64,000 nucleotides of DNA. Origin: CAVXHQ01 sp963761735. GTDB lineage: Bacteria > Pseudomonadota > Alphaproteobacteria > Rhodobacterales > Rhodobacteraceae. The position numbers and the translations under genes are program-made. Under the pieces are notes generated by a model that had not been told where the DNA came from, searched no databases, and worked only from the letters and a program-made list of their open reading frames with translations. The stretch lies in assembly GCA_963761735.1 (NCBI GenBank), contig CAVXHQ010000001.1, positions 620,001-684,000 of the forward strand, given 5' to 3'. Every line of letters begins with the position of its first letter. Within the stretch, counting starts at the first letter, position 1. This document shows, piece after piece, positions 8,904 to 17,907 of this stretch.

Positions 8904-9099
8904 CGTTGAAGGGGCAGGACGTTTTTCGGCGGCGTGCGGCGTCGCAGGGGCGGAACGTCGTCCGCGGCATTCGTCAGGGCGGCGGGCACAACACCTCTGG
9001 TCCCGTTGCCATCTGCAACCTGTGGCGGACGCGGTCCATCGGCGTTTGCGTTCAGCTGCCGCTATCCGGCCCGGCCCGGTTCATGCAACGCGCCCCGGT

Positions 9100-10095
9100 T
9101 CAGACGTCGCGGAGCGTTTTGCGCCGCACGAGACTGCAGCTCAGCATCCGCACCTCGGGCGACAGCGAAGGTTCGGCGATCAGCGAGACCACCAGGTCGA
9201 TGGAGGCCGCGATAATCTCGGGGATCGGCTGGCGGACGGTGGTCAGCTCGTTGCGCAGCCAGCCCGCCGCCTCCATATCGTTGACGCCGATGATCCCGAC
9301 GTCGCGGGGCACCCGCAGTCCGCGCTTTTCGAGGGCATCCATCGCGCCGAGGGCCAAAATGTCGTCGCCGCACAGATAGGCCTGCGCCAGATCTCCAGAT
9401 GTCGTCAGCCGCTCCATTTCCACCAGACCGGCGTCATAGCTGTAGGCTCGGGCAAAACTCACCGCGACACTGCACCCGGCGGCCTGCGCCGCTGCAGTGA
9501 ACCCCTGCAGCCGGTCCGTCGTGGAACTCGCATCCTTCGGTCCGCCGAGAAAGCCGAGCCGCCGGTAGCCGCACCGGATCAATTCTTGCGCCGCGAGCCG
9601 TCCGATATAGGCGTTGTCGACGCCGACGATATGGGTCACGGAATCTCCGGAATAGCGCCCGAAAGAGTGAACGACAGGCAGGCCCGCATCGCCGAAAGCC
9701 TTGGCAAAGCTGGCAGGCAAGGTCGACGAGGCGACAATCACCCCGTCGACCGAATATTGTTTCAGTAACCGTACCGAAACGGACGGATCGGTCTCGTCCG
9801 AGAGATTGACCAGCAACGGGCGATAGCCCCGTTCCTGAAGCGACCGGGTGAAATGATCGAAGATCGTCAGGAACACCGGATTGGAAAAATTATCCGCAAC
9901 CAGCCCGATCAGCTTGGTGCGCCGCGTCGTCAGGCTCCCCGCCAGGAGATTTGGGCTATAGTCCAGTTCCCGCGCGGCCTTGATCACCTTGCGCCGGGTC
10001 TTGTCGGAAATCGACGCGCCGTCGGTGAATGTCCGCGATACCGCCGAGCGCGACACCCCTGCCCGCTCCGCCACCTCTTTCAATGTCACGCGCAT
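9100..10095 (-). CDS. LacI-family transcriptional regulator
   Basis: A 331-residue regulator. MRVTLKEVAERAGVSRSAVS followed by RTFTDGASISDKTRRKV is a canonical LacI helix-turn-helix and hinge, and LIGLVADNFSNPVFLTIFDH begins the peripla_BP ligand domain. A late segment DVGIIGVNDMEAAGW is typical of the effector domain. It is convergent with the binding-protein gene across the terminator at 8873-8903. It is a good candidate for the protein that reads the TGAAACCGGTTTCA-type sites in this locus. The inducer is unknown, but a sugar or cyclitol is likely. Confidence 0.92.
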   Translation of the reverse strand: MRVTLKEVAERAGVSRSAVSRTFTDGASISDKTRRKVIKAARELDYSPNLLAGSLTTRRTKLIGLVADNFSNPVFLTIFDHFTRSLQERGYRPLLVNLSDETDPSVSVRLLKQYSVDGVIVASSTLPASFAKAFGDAGLPVVHSFGRYSGDSVTHIVGVDNAYIGRLAAQELIRCGYRRLGFLGGPKDASSTTDRLQGFTAAAQAAGCSVAVSFARAYSYDAGLVEMERLTTSGDLAQAYLCGDDILALGAMDALEKRGLRVPRDVGIIGVNDMEAAGWLRNELTTVRQPIPEIIAASIDLVVSLIAEPSLSPEVRMLSCSLVRRKTLRDV

Positions 10096-10301
10096 GGCAA
10101 TCCCGGCTGTCCCGTCAGTTCAACGTCAACCTCTTAGGACCTGGGGCGCAGCATGACCAGACGCTCCCTCGGGTTCCGGTCGCCCGTCGGCCCTTGCGCC
10201 GCACCGGCGCGCGCCGCATCGCTGACCATCGCCCGCAAGTTGCCTTAAAAGCGTTTCATCCGAGGTGTCTTTGTGCATCCGCATCCCCGACAGCCCGATG
10301 C

Positions 10302-11270
10302 TCAGCCGGGCTTGTATTCGCGGTTCGCCTCCGGGTCGTCGGAGGCATAGTCGAGGGCCATGAGTTCATCCCACGCGGCGTCGGAAATATCGTGCTGCGC
10401 CCAGTCGATCGTCTGGTGCACCCGCTCGGGCCGCGACACGCCGCAGATCGTCGAGGTGACGCGCGGATCGCGCATCGAGAATTGCAGCGCCGCGGCCCCC
10501 GGCGGCACGCCATGCCGGGCGCAGATTTCCTCGATGGCGCGCACCGGGGCCATCGCCGCATCGTCCGCCTCCTGATAGGTGATCATGCCGGTCGCCGCCG
10601 ATCCCTTGGCCAGCACGCCGCCCGCATAGGGCGCCGCGTTGAAAATGGCGATGCCACGCTCGGCGGCCCAGGTAAACATCGCGTACGCCTCGCGGTTCAG
10701 CAGGGTGAAACGGTTGTGGTTGACCAGCGCGTCGAACTCGAATTCGCCCAGGATCTCGGTCATCAGCGACAGCTTGCCCATGGCCAGACCGACGGCCCGC
10801 ACCAGCCCCTCGTCCTTCATCCTGAACAGCTCTTCGATGGCGCCGCCGGTGCCGCGGATCTCGTCCTGATCGCGGCAGTATTCGGGATCGTGCAGATGCA
10901 GGATATCGATCGTGTCGACGCCGAGGGCCTCCAGGCTTTCCTCGACCGATTGCCGCGCCCGGGCCGCGTCAAGACGGTTGTCGTCCGACGTCCGGTCCAC
11001 CTTCGTCGCCAGCCGCACGCCCCGGGGCAAACCGCCCAGATCGCGGATCACCGCCCCCAGACGCTCTTCGCTGCGGCCCATGCCATAATTGCGCGACGTA
11101 TCGACGAAGCTGGGGCTTGCGTCGAACATCGCGCGGATCGTGTCGCGGGCCCGGTCCTCGTCCACCGCATAACCGTAGGTGTCAGGCATGCTGCCCAGCG
11201 GCGAGGTGCCAAAGCAGATCGGCGCGACGTCGAACGGCAGCCGCGTGGCAGAGTTGGTCTTGGCGGGCAT
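10302..11270 (-). CDS. Aldo/keto reductase
   Basis: A 322-residue (beta/alpha)8 oxidoreductase of the AKR superfamily. The catalytic tetrad can be traced through FVDTSRNYGMG (Asp, Tyr), ATKVDRT (Lys) and ILHLHDPEY (His). It resembles the bacterial group containing L-fucose/D-threo-aldose 1-dehydrogenases and pyridoxal-type reductases. The start at 11270 is the first Met that gives the standard N terminus, behind a weak ACAGGAACA ribosome site; longer readings add non-homologous residues. It probably oxidises an aldose taken up by the nearby transporter. A perfect LacI-type operator lies 236 bp upstream at 11506-11519. Confidence 0.88.
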   Translation of the reverse strand: MPAKTNSATRLPFDVAPICFGTSPLGSMPDTYGYAVDEDRARDTIRAMFDASPSFVDTSRNYGMGRSEERLGAVIRDLGGLPRGVRLATKVDRTSDDNRLDAARARQSVEESLEALGVDTIDILHLHDPEYCRDQDEIRGTGGAIEELFRMKDEGLVRAVGLAMGKLSLMTEILGEFEFDALVNHNRFTLLNREAYAMFTWAAERGIAIFNAAPYAGGVLAKGSAATGMITYQEADDAAMAPVRAIEEICARHGVPPGAAALQFSMRDPRVTSTICGVSRPERVHQTIDWAQHDISDAAWDELMALDYASDDPEANREYKPG

Positions 11271-11797
11271 GTCTGTGTTCCTGTCAGTGTAGTGGGTTGA
11301 TGGTCGCAATGCGGGGGCAAGTCCGGGACGTCGGGGGTGATCTCCCACCTCCGCCGTCCAACGCCGCATCGCGTCAGGGTAAAGATTTTTCAATCGTACG
11401 AGTGGCACCCATTCTTTGCAAGCAATCCCAGCCGACGGGACGGGCGCGCGATGGCATTGAACGGGACCCATCGGTGCGGGTGTCACGCCGGGCCTCTCGT
11501 TTTTGTGAAACCGGTTTCATCGCGATCCCTCGGAATGCCCGGACGATCCAGTGTGCGCGCCCTTGCCGAGTGCAGCAAACCCGGCCCCCGACCGTCGCTT
11601 CGATACATCGACGGTCCCATGATCGGTTAGGAGCCCGGAGGGTGCGGCGCGGCCCCTTCATCGACCGCATCGCAAGGTGCCCGCCGACAGCCGGCTTCTG
11701 CCCCGGACCGGGCGGTATTCATCGCCGGTCGCCGGATCCGCACACGCCGCCGTCGATGCGATCTTTTAAAACCCGTCGAACCTGATAACCGGTTTTC
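11271..11797. other. Intergenic region (527 bp) between aldo/keto reductase and antiporter
   Basis: I see no convincing gene here; the short open frames have no recognisable composition or motif. It carries two LacI-type palindromes, one near the middle (11506-11519) and one overlapping the antiporter start (11783-11798). It should therefore hold the promoters of both divergent genes. Confidence 0.5.
11506..11519. promoter_or_regulatory. Perfect LacI-family operator palindrome
   Basis: TGAAACCGGTTTCA is a perfect 14-bp inverted repeat with the central CCGG expected of LacI-family operators. It lies in the divergent spacer between the aldo/keto reductase and the antiporter. It is the best-conserved member of the set of four similar sites in the first 12 kb. 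Confidence 0.75.
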
Positions 11798-11798
11798 A
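11783..11798. promoter_or_regulatory. LacI-type palindrome overlapping the antiporter start codon
   Basis: TGATAACCGGTTTTCA is palindromic apart from one base pair. Its last base is the A of the antiporter ATG. No ribosome site separates it from the start, so either translation is leaderless, the true start lies downstream, or this match to the regulon is fortuitous. Confidence 0.4.
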
Positions 11799-12961
11799 TG
11801 GACATCGTGCTCGTCACCGCGGTCATCGCGTCGCTCTTTGTGGTCATCGGCGCCGCCGAGCCGCTGGCCGCGCGTCTGCGGCTGCCCTTTACCGTGATCC
11901 TCGCCGTCCTGGGCATCCTGATCGGCACCGGCGCAATCTTCTTTCTGCGCACCGATCTGACCGACGCGCTGAACCCGGTGGCCGAGGCGATCCTCGGGCT
12001 GCCGATCAGATCGAACGTCTTTCTCTATGTCTTTTTGCCGACGCTGCTGTTTCAGGCGACGCTGGGGATGAACCTGCGTCGGATGATCGACGACTGGGTG
12101 CCGATCATGGTGATGGCGGTCGTGGCCGTGGTCGTCGCCACGCTCTCGGTCGGCTATGCGCTGTCCTGGGTCAGCACGCTGCCGCTGGTCGCCTGCCTGC
12201 TGATCGGCGCTATCGTCTCGACGACCGATCCGTCGGCGGTGGTCTCGATCTTCCGGTCGATCTCGGCGCCCCGCAGGCTGTCGCGCATCATCGAAGGCGA
12301 GAGCCTGCTGAACGATGCCGCCGCCATCGCGCTGTTCGGCCTGTTCATGGGATTCGTGATGCTGGGGATACCGGACCCGGAGCTGGGCGCCGCCCTTGCG
12401 CAGTTTCCGGTCCTGATCGCCGGCGGGGCCCTGACCGGCTGGCTCGCGGCGCGGATCGCCGTCTGGATCATGGCGCTGTTCGGACGCCACGAACTGGCGA
12501 TGATATCGGTGTCGGTGGCCGTGCCCTATCTGGCCTATATCGGCGCCGAGCAGATGGTCGGCGCGTCGGGCGTCATCGCCGTCGTGGCCGCCGGGCTGAC
12601 GCTCAATCTGACCGGACCGGGCCGCCTGCCACCGCAGGCCTGGCGCGACCTGCAAGAGGTCTGGGACCTGCTGGCCCACTGGGCGGGCGCGCTGATCTTC
12701 ATCCTCGCGGCACTGCTGATCCCCCGACTGCTCGAGGATGTCAGGGTGAGCGATTTCGCCCTGATCGGTGTGGTGATCGCCGCCGCCATCGCGGCACGCG
12801 CGGTCGTGTTGTTCGGGCTGCTGCCGCTGCTCACGTTCCTGCGCCTGTCGCCCGCCGTCGAGCGGCCCTACCGCACCGCCATTCTGTGGGGCGGTTTGCG
12901 CGGTGCCGTGACGCTGGCGCTGGCCCTCGCCGTGACCGAGAAGCTTTCGGGTCCCGGTTGA
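11798..12961 (+). pseudogene. Na+/H+ antiporter (CPA1/SOS1-like), N-terminal part, frameshifted
   Basis: A 387-residue open frame covering most of the membrane domain of a CPA1 sodium/proton exchanger. It has about ten hydrophobic helices, GAIVSTTDPSAVVSIF with the ion-binding Asp region, IIEGESLLNDAAAIALFG and LRGAVTLALALAVTE. It stops abruptly at a TGA at 12959-12961, in the middle of the conserved membrane domain. The missing last helix (RLVGILATGFTLFTLLFQGT) continues at once in the +1 frame. Removing one C of the CCC at 12953-12955 restores a single ~836-residue protein. Either a real frameshift mutation or a sequence error is possible. Confidence 0.85.
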
Positions 12962-12962
12962 G

Positions 12963-14312
12963 GTGAAGCGTCTGGTCGGCATCCTTGCGACCGGATTCAC
13001 GCTGTTCACACTGCTCTTCCAGGGAACGACGCTGCGCGCGGTCATCGGCCGGCTGGGCCTCGACCAGCTGTCGCCAATCGATGCGGCAATGTCGCGACAG
13101 GTCGTCGCCGTTGCCCTGCAGACGGTGCGCGAAGACGTGGCACGCACCACCGATGCCTATGCGCTGACCCATGATATCGTGCGCAAAGAGGCAAAGATTT
13201 TTGGCAAACGTCTCGACGGGGCGGTCACGGCGGCCGAGGAAAGTGCCGATATCGTCGACCGGGACCGGATCACGCTCGGTCTCATCGCGCTTGCCGGGTT
13301 CGAGCGGGACACGATTCTGGCGCGCGTCCGCGAGCGGACGATTTCGGCGCGGATGGCGGACCAGATCCTGACCGACGCGGACCGGCTGATCGAAGCCGCG
13401 CGGTCTGGCGGGCGCAGCGGCTATCAGCGCGCGGCCCGCCGGTCCGTGGCCTACGGGCGCGCCTTTCGGGCCGCCGTGGTCCTGAACAGCCGGGCGGGTC
13501 TGTCGGCGCCGCTGGCCCGGATGACCGCCGACCGGTTCGAGCGGCTGCTGTCGCAGCGCCTTATCCTGAGCGACCTCGACGCTTTCGTCGACGGGCGCAT
13601 CCGCCGGATCCACGGGCGCCGGGTCGCAGACCTGCTGCACGAACTGCTCAGCCGCCGGATCGACACCGTCGGCACAGCACTCGAAGGGCTGCGGCTGCAA
13701 TATCCGGGCTATGCCGAAGAGCTGGAACGCCGCTTTATCCGGCGCACGGCACTGAGGCTCGAGGAGCGGGAATACACCGCCATCCGCGAGGACGGCCTGA
13801 TCGGCGCAGAAGTCTACACGGTGCTGATGCAGGATCTCGACGGGCGCCGGACGGCGGCAGAGAAGCGTCCGCGCCTCGATATCGCGGTGCAGGCCGCCGA
13901 ACTCGTGCGGCAATTTCCGCTGTTTGCCGACCTTGACGACCGGACCGTCAAAAGACTGGGACGGGTCCTGAAAACCCGGTACGTCGACGCGGGAAAAATC
14001 ATCGTCGGCAAGGACAGTCTGGCCAAAAGCGTTTTCTTCATCGCGTCGGGGGCGGTCGAACTGGAAAGCGCGGGTCAGACCTGGCGTCTCGGCAGAGGCG
14101 AGATGTTCGGTCAGCTGGCTCTGCTGACGCGCAAGGCGCGCCGGATCGAAGTTCGCGTCATCGCACCCTCCACGCTGCTGGTTCTGGATGAGACGCGGTT
14201 CCGGTCGCTTCTGAACAGGAGTGCCGCGATACAGGATGCCGTCCGCGCCAGCGCGGACCAGCGCGGCATCGATGCGGGCATCTTTTTGCCGAACGAGGCC
14301 GAAAAAACCTGA
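12963..14312 (+). pseudogene. Na+/H+ antiporter (CPA1/SOS1-like), C-terminal part with cyclic-nucleotide-binding-like domain
   Basis: A 449-residue frame directly continuing the antiporter. It starts inside the last membrane helix (ILATGFTLFTLLFQGTTLR), so its GTG at 12963 is probably not a native start. A long helical cytosolic region follows (about residues 40-330). The end is a cNMP-binding fold with FPLFADLDDRTVKRLGRVLK and the phosphate-cassette-like LGRGEMFGQLALLTRKARR. This architecture matches SOS1-type and related bacterial exchangers of about 800-850 residues, whose tail regulates transport. Without the membrane half this piece should not function alone. Confidence 0.85.
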
Positions 14313-14662
14313 AAGCGCGCTCGGCCTCTCGGTTTGTCGCGGTGGAAACCCGGCCGATGACCGCATCTTCGCAGACCGTCGTCGTGCGTCCATTGGTGTG
14401 AACGGCGTCGGTTCGGGTCGTGTCAATGTTCCGGCGGGCGATCCGCTTCGGCGTTGCGCCGCGTAGCGGCAGCCGGAAAAGTCGACCGGCAATTTCTGGT
14501 CTTTTTTGCAGACGCCGGGCCCGATCCGGCCTGCGCTTACAGGGCGCAGGTACAGGAGATCGACCCGAAAGAAGCGCCCCAGCCAAATAAAATACCGCAA
14601 AAACGAAACTACGCGCGCCGATCTGACGTACATCATACATAACCGGACGACAGGAGTGACCC
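14313..14662. other. Intergenic region (350 bp)
   Basis: No supported gene, terminator or clear promoter is visible. The last 90 bases become relatively A-rich (about 14580-14640) just before the DUF4864 gene, which would suit a promoter, but no convincing -35/-10 pair can be assigned. Confidence 0.4.
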
Positions 14663-15085
14663 ATGGGACGTTTGCAAGGATGGATGAGGGCGGCGGTCCT
14701 GGGACAGGTGACGGCGATTTTACTGACGACGGCAGCGGCAGCGCAGGATACCGAAATTCAGGATACCATCGGCGGTCAGCTTCAGGCCTTCACCGAACGT
14801 GACATCGGCGGCGCCTTCGGGTTTGCCAGCCCGACGATTCAGGGCCTGTTCGGCACACCGGAGAATTTCGGCACGATGGTGCGCAACGGCTATCCGATGG
14901 TCTGGAGCCATGATGAGGTCCGGTTTCTCGAGCTGCGGGAGATCGCCGGGGTCTTGTATCAAAAGGTGATGATACGCGACGCGCAGGGCGTCCTGCATAT
15001 CCTCGACTACAAGATGATCGAAACCGATCGCGGCTGGCTCATCGACGGCGTGTCGTTTCTGCCGGGGCCCGACGTCGGCGCCTGA
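14663..15085 (+). CDS. DUF4864 domain-containing exported protein
   Basis: A 140-residue protein with a signal peptide (residues 1-27, cleavage after TAAAA) and a small alpha+beta domain of the DUF4864 type. Characteristic stretches are IGGQLQAFTERDIGGAFGFA, MVRNGYPMVW and a C-terminal WLIDGVSFLP. DUF4864 resembles NTF2-like folds, but no biochemical function is established. The ATG follows a GACAGGAGTGACCC ribosome site. It is probably periplasmic. The gene stands alone and converges on the leftward receiver-histidine kinase operon. Confidence 0.85.
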   Translation: MGRLQGWMRAAVLGQVTAILLTTAAAAQDTEIQDTIGGQLQAFTERDIGGAFGFASPTIQGLFGTPENFGTMVRNGYPMVWSHDEVRFLELREIAGVLYQKVMIRDAQGVLHILDYKMIETDRGWLIDGVSFLPGPDVGA

Positions 15086-15161
15086 CGGTGCGCCAGCGGG
15101 CGCAATGTCATGTTCACCGGACGCCCGCCACACCCCGAAACCAATCCCGAGACGCGCGCGA

Positions 15162-15845
15162 TCAGGGTAAAAAGTCGAAACTGTCGGGTTCGAGGAAGGT
15201 CTCGACGAAATTCTCGACCCCGCCCTGATCCAGCAACGCCCCGTTCAGCCCGGCGGTTTTCAGCGCCTCGGTCAGCCCCTCGATAAGCAAAGGCCGCAAG
15301 GCAGGCTCCAGGATCCGGCGCACTGTCGGCGGATCGAAGGCTTCGATAAAGGCCGCGCGCAGCCGTTCGGGCTGCATCATTCCGGCAAGGCGCGTTTCGC
15401 TTTCTGCGCTTACGCGGTCCAGCACCGTAATCATCCGGTCCCGGAACATCTGCGGGGTCAGCTCTCCCTTGTCGAGAAAGTCGCTGCACCCGTGCTGCAT
15501 CGCCGCGACCGCCAGTGACGAGCGGGCGTCACCGGTGACCATCACCGTGGCCACATCGCGATTGCGGTCCTGCGCCCGGATCACATCGACGGCGGCAATC
15601 CCGTCGCCTTCCTCAAGACGATAGTCCACCAGCACCAGATCGAAATCCTGCCGGTTCAGGGCATCCTGCATGGCGACGATCGACGGCACCGCAACGATTT
15701 CGATATCGAGCCCGCTGCTGTGTCCCATCCGGCACAGCCGCTCGCGGTCAAAATCGCTGTCATCGACGAGCAGGGCCGAAATCCGGCGGCCCGAACGTCC
15801 CATACCCGGGCCTGCGGCGGGCCCGCCCTGTACCCCCATATTCAT
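15162..15845 (-). CDS. Response regulator (receiver domain plus C-terminal extension)
   Basis: A 227-residue protein with a receiver domain in residues 22-140. The acidic pair is Asp28/Asp29 in LLVDDSDFDRE, the phosphoacceptor Asp74 in LVLVDYRLEEGDG, the conserved Thr104 in MVTGD and Lys126 in FLDKGE. The C-terminal ~85 residues are helical and carry no DNA-binding motif. Output is therefore probably protein interaction or phosphotransfer. Its start overlaps the kinase stop (ATGA, 15842-15845), so it is co-translated with the adjacent kinase. It is clearly paralogous to the receiver at 17109-17906. Confidence 0.9.
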   Translation of the reverse strand: MNMGVQGGPAAGPGMGRSGRRISALLVDDSDFDRERLCRMGHSSGLDIEIVAVPSIVAMQDALNRQDFDLVLVDYRLEEGDGIAAVDVIRAQDRNRDVATVMVTGDARSSLAVAAMQHGCSDFLDKGELTPQMFRDRMITVLDRVSAESETRLAGMMQPERLRAAFIEAFDPPTVRRILEPALRPLLIEGLTEALKTAGLNGALLDQGGVENFVETFLEPDSFDFLP

Positions 15846-16843
15846 GTATCCGTCCGTTCAGCGAGGGCCGCGGGCATGCGCCGGCCGTCCGCCGGCACCC
15901 TGAACACAAGCGATGCGCCATTGCCGCCGGGAGGGTCCGTGAACCGGACGGTTCCGCCATAGACCGTGGCTATCTTTCTGACATGCGCCAGACCAAGGCC
16001 GCTGCCCTCGACCTGATCGCGCGGACGCAGCGTGCGCATGACGTCAAAGACGCTGTCACGATGCTCCGCGGGAATGCCCGGGCCATCGTCCGTCACGCAC
16101 AGCACAAAATCGCCGTCTTGCGTGGTTGTCTCGATGGTAATCTGCCCCGTGGTGGCATCGTGGTGCTTCACGCAATTCGACACGATGGCGCGGAACAATG
16201 TCATCACGTCCTTGTCGCCGATCCGCAGGCTTTCATGGTGCAGCGTCCGGCGCATGTGCCAACCGTCCGGCAAGGGCACCTCGTCGACGACCTGACCGAG
16301 GATCGCATCCACATCGACGTCCAAAGGCACCTGCATCCGTCCGATCCTCGAGTGTGCCAGAAGATCGAAAAGCATCCGGTCAAGGCGGCTCGTGTGGCGA
16401 TCCAGAAGCAGCATGTGGTCGCTGACCCCGGGGGGCAGCGCAATACCGGCCGCCTCCAGATCCTCCTTGATCCAGACCGGCACCTCCAGCAGTGCCCGCA
16501 TCGAGGCGCGCAGATCGTGGCTGATCAGATAGATCAGATCGTCTAGGGCCGAGGCATCGTTGGCGGCGGCGGCATCTGGTGCGGCGGCGGCATCCGGTGC
16601 GGCGTCCCGGCCTGCCTGAGCGTTTTTCTTCCCGTCCTCGGTGCCGTGATCGCGGGTGGGCGGTATCTCTGCCGCCGCCGTGCCGGACCCTGCCAATACA
16701 ACCGGCGATGCGTGCGGACCCGCAACACCCATCTTCTCTGCGCCGTCAGCCACGGTTTGAACACGTAAGGGCTGCGACGGGGCCGTTGCCGGAAATGTCT
16801 TGCCGGTTTTTCCGGCGTTCGAGAAGATCCTAAGGTTCAGCAT
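15842..16843 (-). CDS. Sensor histidine kinase without a recognisable sensor domain
   Basis: A 333-residue kinase read from the ATG at 16843; the upstream TTG at 16888 lacks a ribosome site. Residues 1-98 are low-complexity, with a DAAPDAAAAPDAAAANDA stretch and no transmembrane helix. The dimerisation box LIYLISHDLRASMRAL carries His109, followed by N box VSNCVKHHD, G1 DDGPGIP and G2 EGSGLGLAHVRKIA. It is probably a soluble kinase that is told what to sense by partners. It is operonic with, and overlaps, the receiver gene, and is divergent from the second receiver gene, suggesting one signalling unit. Confidence 0.9.
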   Translation of the reverse strand: MLNLRIFSNAGKTGKTFPATAPSQPLRVQTVADGAEKMGVAGPHASPVVLAGSGTAAAEIPPTRDHGTEDGKKNAQAGRDAAPDAAAAPDAAAANDASALDDLIYLISHDLRASMRALLEVPVWIKEDLEAAGIALPPGVSDHMLLLDRHTSRLDRMLFDLLAHSRIGRMQVPLDVDVDAILGQVVDEVPLPDGWHMRRTLHHESLRIGDKDVMTLFRAIVSNCVKHHDATTGQITIETTTQDGDFVLCVTDDGPGIPAEHRDSVFDVMRTLRPRDQVEGSGLGLAHVRKIATVYGGTVRFTDPPGGNGASLVFRVPADGRRMPAALAERTDT

Positions 16844-17108
16844 GCCGTTCTCACTCTTGCCTCGTGTTTCAAGATCGATACCGGCCAAGGGCTAACGCAC
16901 GCTTAAATACCTAATTGCGTATAAATGCGGTGCAATACCCCGGTATTTTCGCTGTTTGGCGGGCCGACCGACATCGTGTCGGGCGCACCGGAACGGCGGC
17001 CGACGACGTTACCGGAAATTTTACGGAACGGTTTTATGGTGACCTTATCGACATCTGGACGCAGTCGGGCCGACGTTCGGCTGGCAGTCCCGCGCCGCCG
17101 GAGGCACC

Positions 17109-17906
17109 ATGCAAAGTTCGCTTCACCGCTCGTTTTCCTCGTTGCCCACGGGCACCGCCGCGCCGACCCTGCCACTTGGGGTGCTTTTGCTCGACGACAG
17201 CGAATTCGACCGGCGCCGCGTGACGCGCCTGCTGGCCCAGCTCGATTTCACTGTCGAGGTGGTGGAGGCGGAGTGTACCCGCGATCTGCCCGAAATTCTC
17301 GACTGGCGGCCGTTCGACATCGTGCTGCTGGATTACCGCCTGCCCGAAGGCGACGGTTCGGATGCGGTGGCGCTCGTGCGTCATCACCGACTGAACCACG
17401 GCTGCCGGGCAATCATGATCACCGGCGACGATACGCTGGATGCCGGTGGCCGTGTGATGCACGACAAATGCGACGCCTATCTGTGCAAATCGCACCTCAC
17501 CCCCGAGAGCCTGCGCCGGATCCTGCTCCACAGCGGCGATCCGGCCGCAACAGAGGCGGAATGGTCCGCGCGTCACGACCCCGACATCGGCGTCACCGAT
17601 CTGTCCGACTTCCGGGAGACGACCGAAGCTGGTTTTTCCACGGGCGTCGTCGCAGAGCCGGACCGCCCGGATCGCGCCCTGACGGAAACGGGTCTGCGGG
17701 ACGCATTGGGCGATCTCGAACAGATCATCAACGGGCTGCACAACTTGCGCCATCTGCCCCGGGGCACGCCCGCCTATGCAAGCCCCAGTCTCGCGCAAAT
17801 AGAGCAATGTGCCATCCGTCGCTGGGCCGCCCTCCACAAGGTGCTGGAGCCGGACGCCCCCGGAGCAGACCCCCTGAAACTGGTCCCGCCGGGGCGCAAA
17901 CACTAG
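17109..17906 (+). CDS. Response regulator (receiver domain plus C-terminal extension), paralogue
   Basis: A 265-residue protein with a receiver domain at residues 24-140: Asp29/Asp30 in LLLDDSEFDRR, phosphoacceptor Asp75 in IVLLDYRLPEGDG, Thr in IMITGDD and Lys in YLCKSHLTPE. The sequence tracks the receiver at 15162-15845 through these motifs. The C-terminal ~125 residues contain a helical stretch (RDALGDLEQIINGLHNLRHL) and no DNA-binding domain. The TAG stop lies in the six bases directly before an IS481-family insertion, so the original 3' end may have been altered. Confidence 0.88.
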   Translation: MQSSLHRSFSSLPTGTAAPTLPLGVLLLDDSEFDRRRVTRLLAQLDFTVEVVEAECTRDLPEILDWRPFDIVLLDYRLPEGDGSDAVALVRHHRLNHGCRAIMITGDDTLDAGGRVMHDKCDAYLCKSHLTPESLRRILLHSGDPAATEAEWSARHDPDIGVTDLSDFRETTEAGFSTGVVAEPDRPDRALTETGLRDALGDLEQIINGLHNLRHLPRGTPAYASPSLAQIEQCAIRRWAALHKVLEPDAPGADPLKLVPPGRKH

Positions 17907-17907
17907 G

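Noticed and set aside
12950..12961. RF2-like programmed +1 frameshift in the antiporter
   Set aside because: The site GGT-TGA does not match the known CTT-TGA slip and there is no Shine-Dalgarno stimulator at the right distance. A simple base insertion explains it better.
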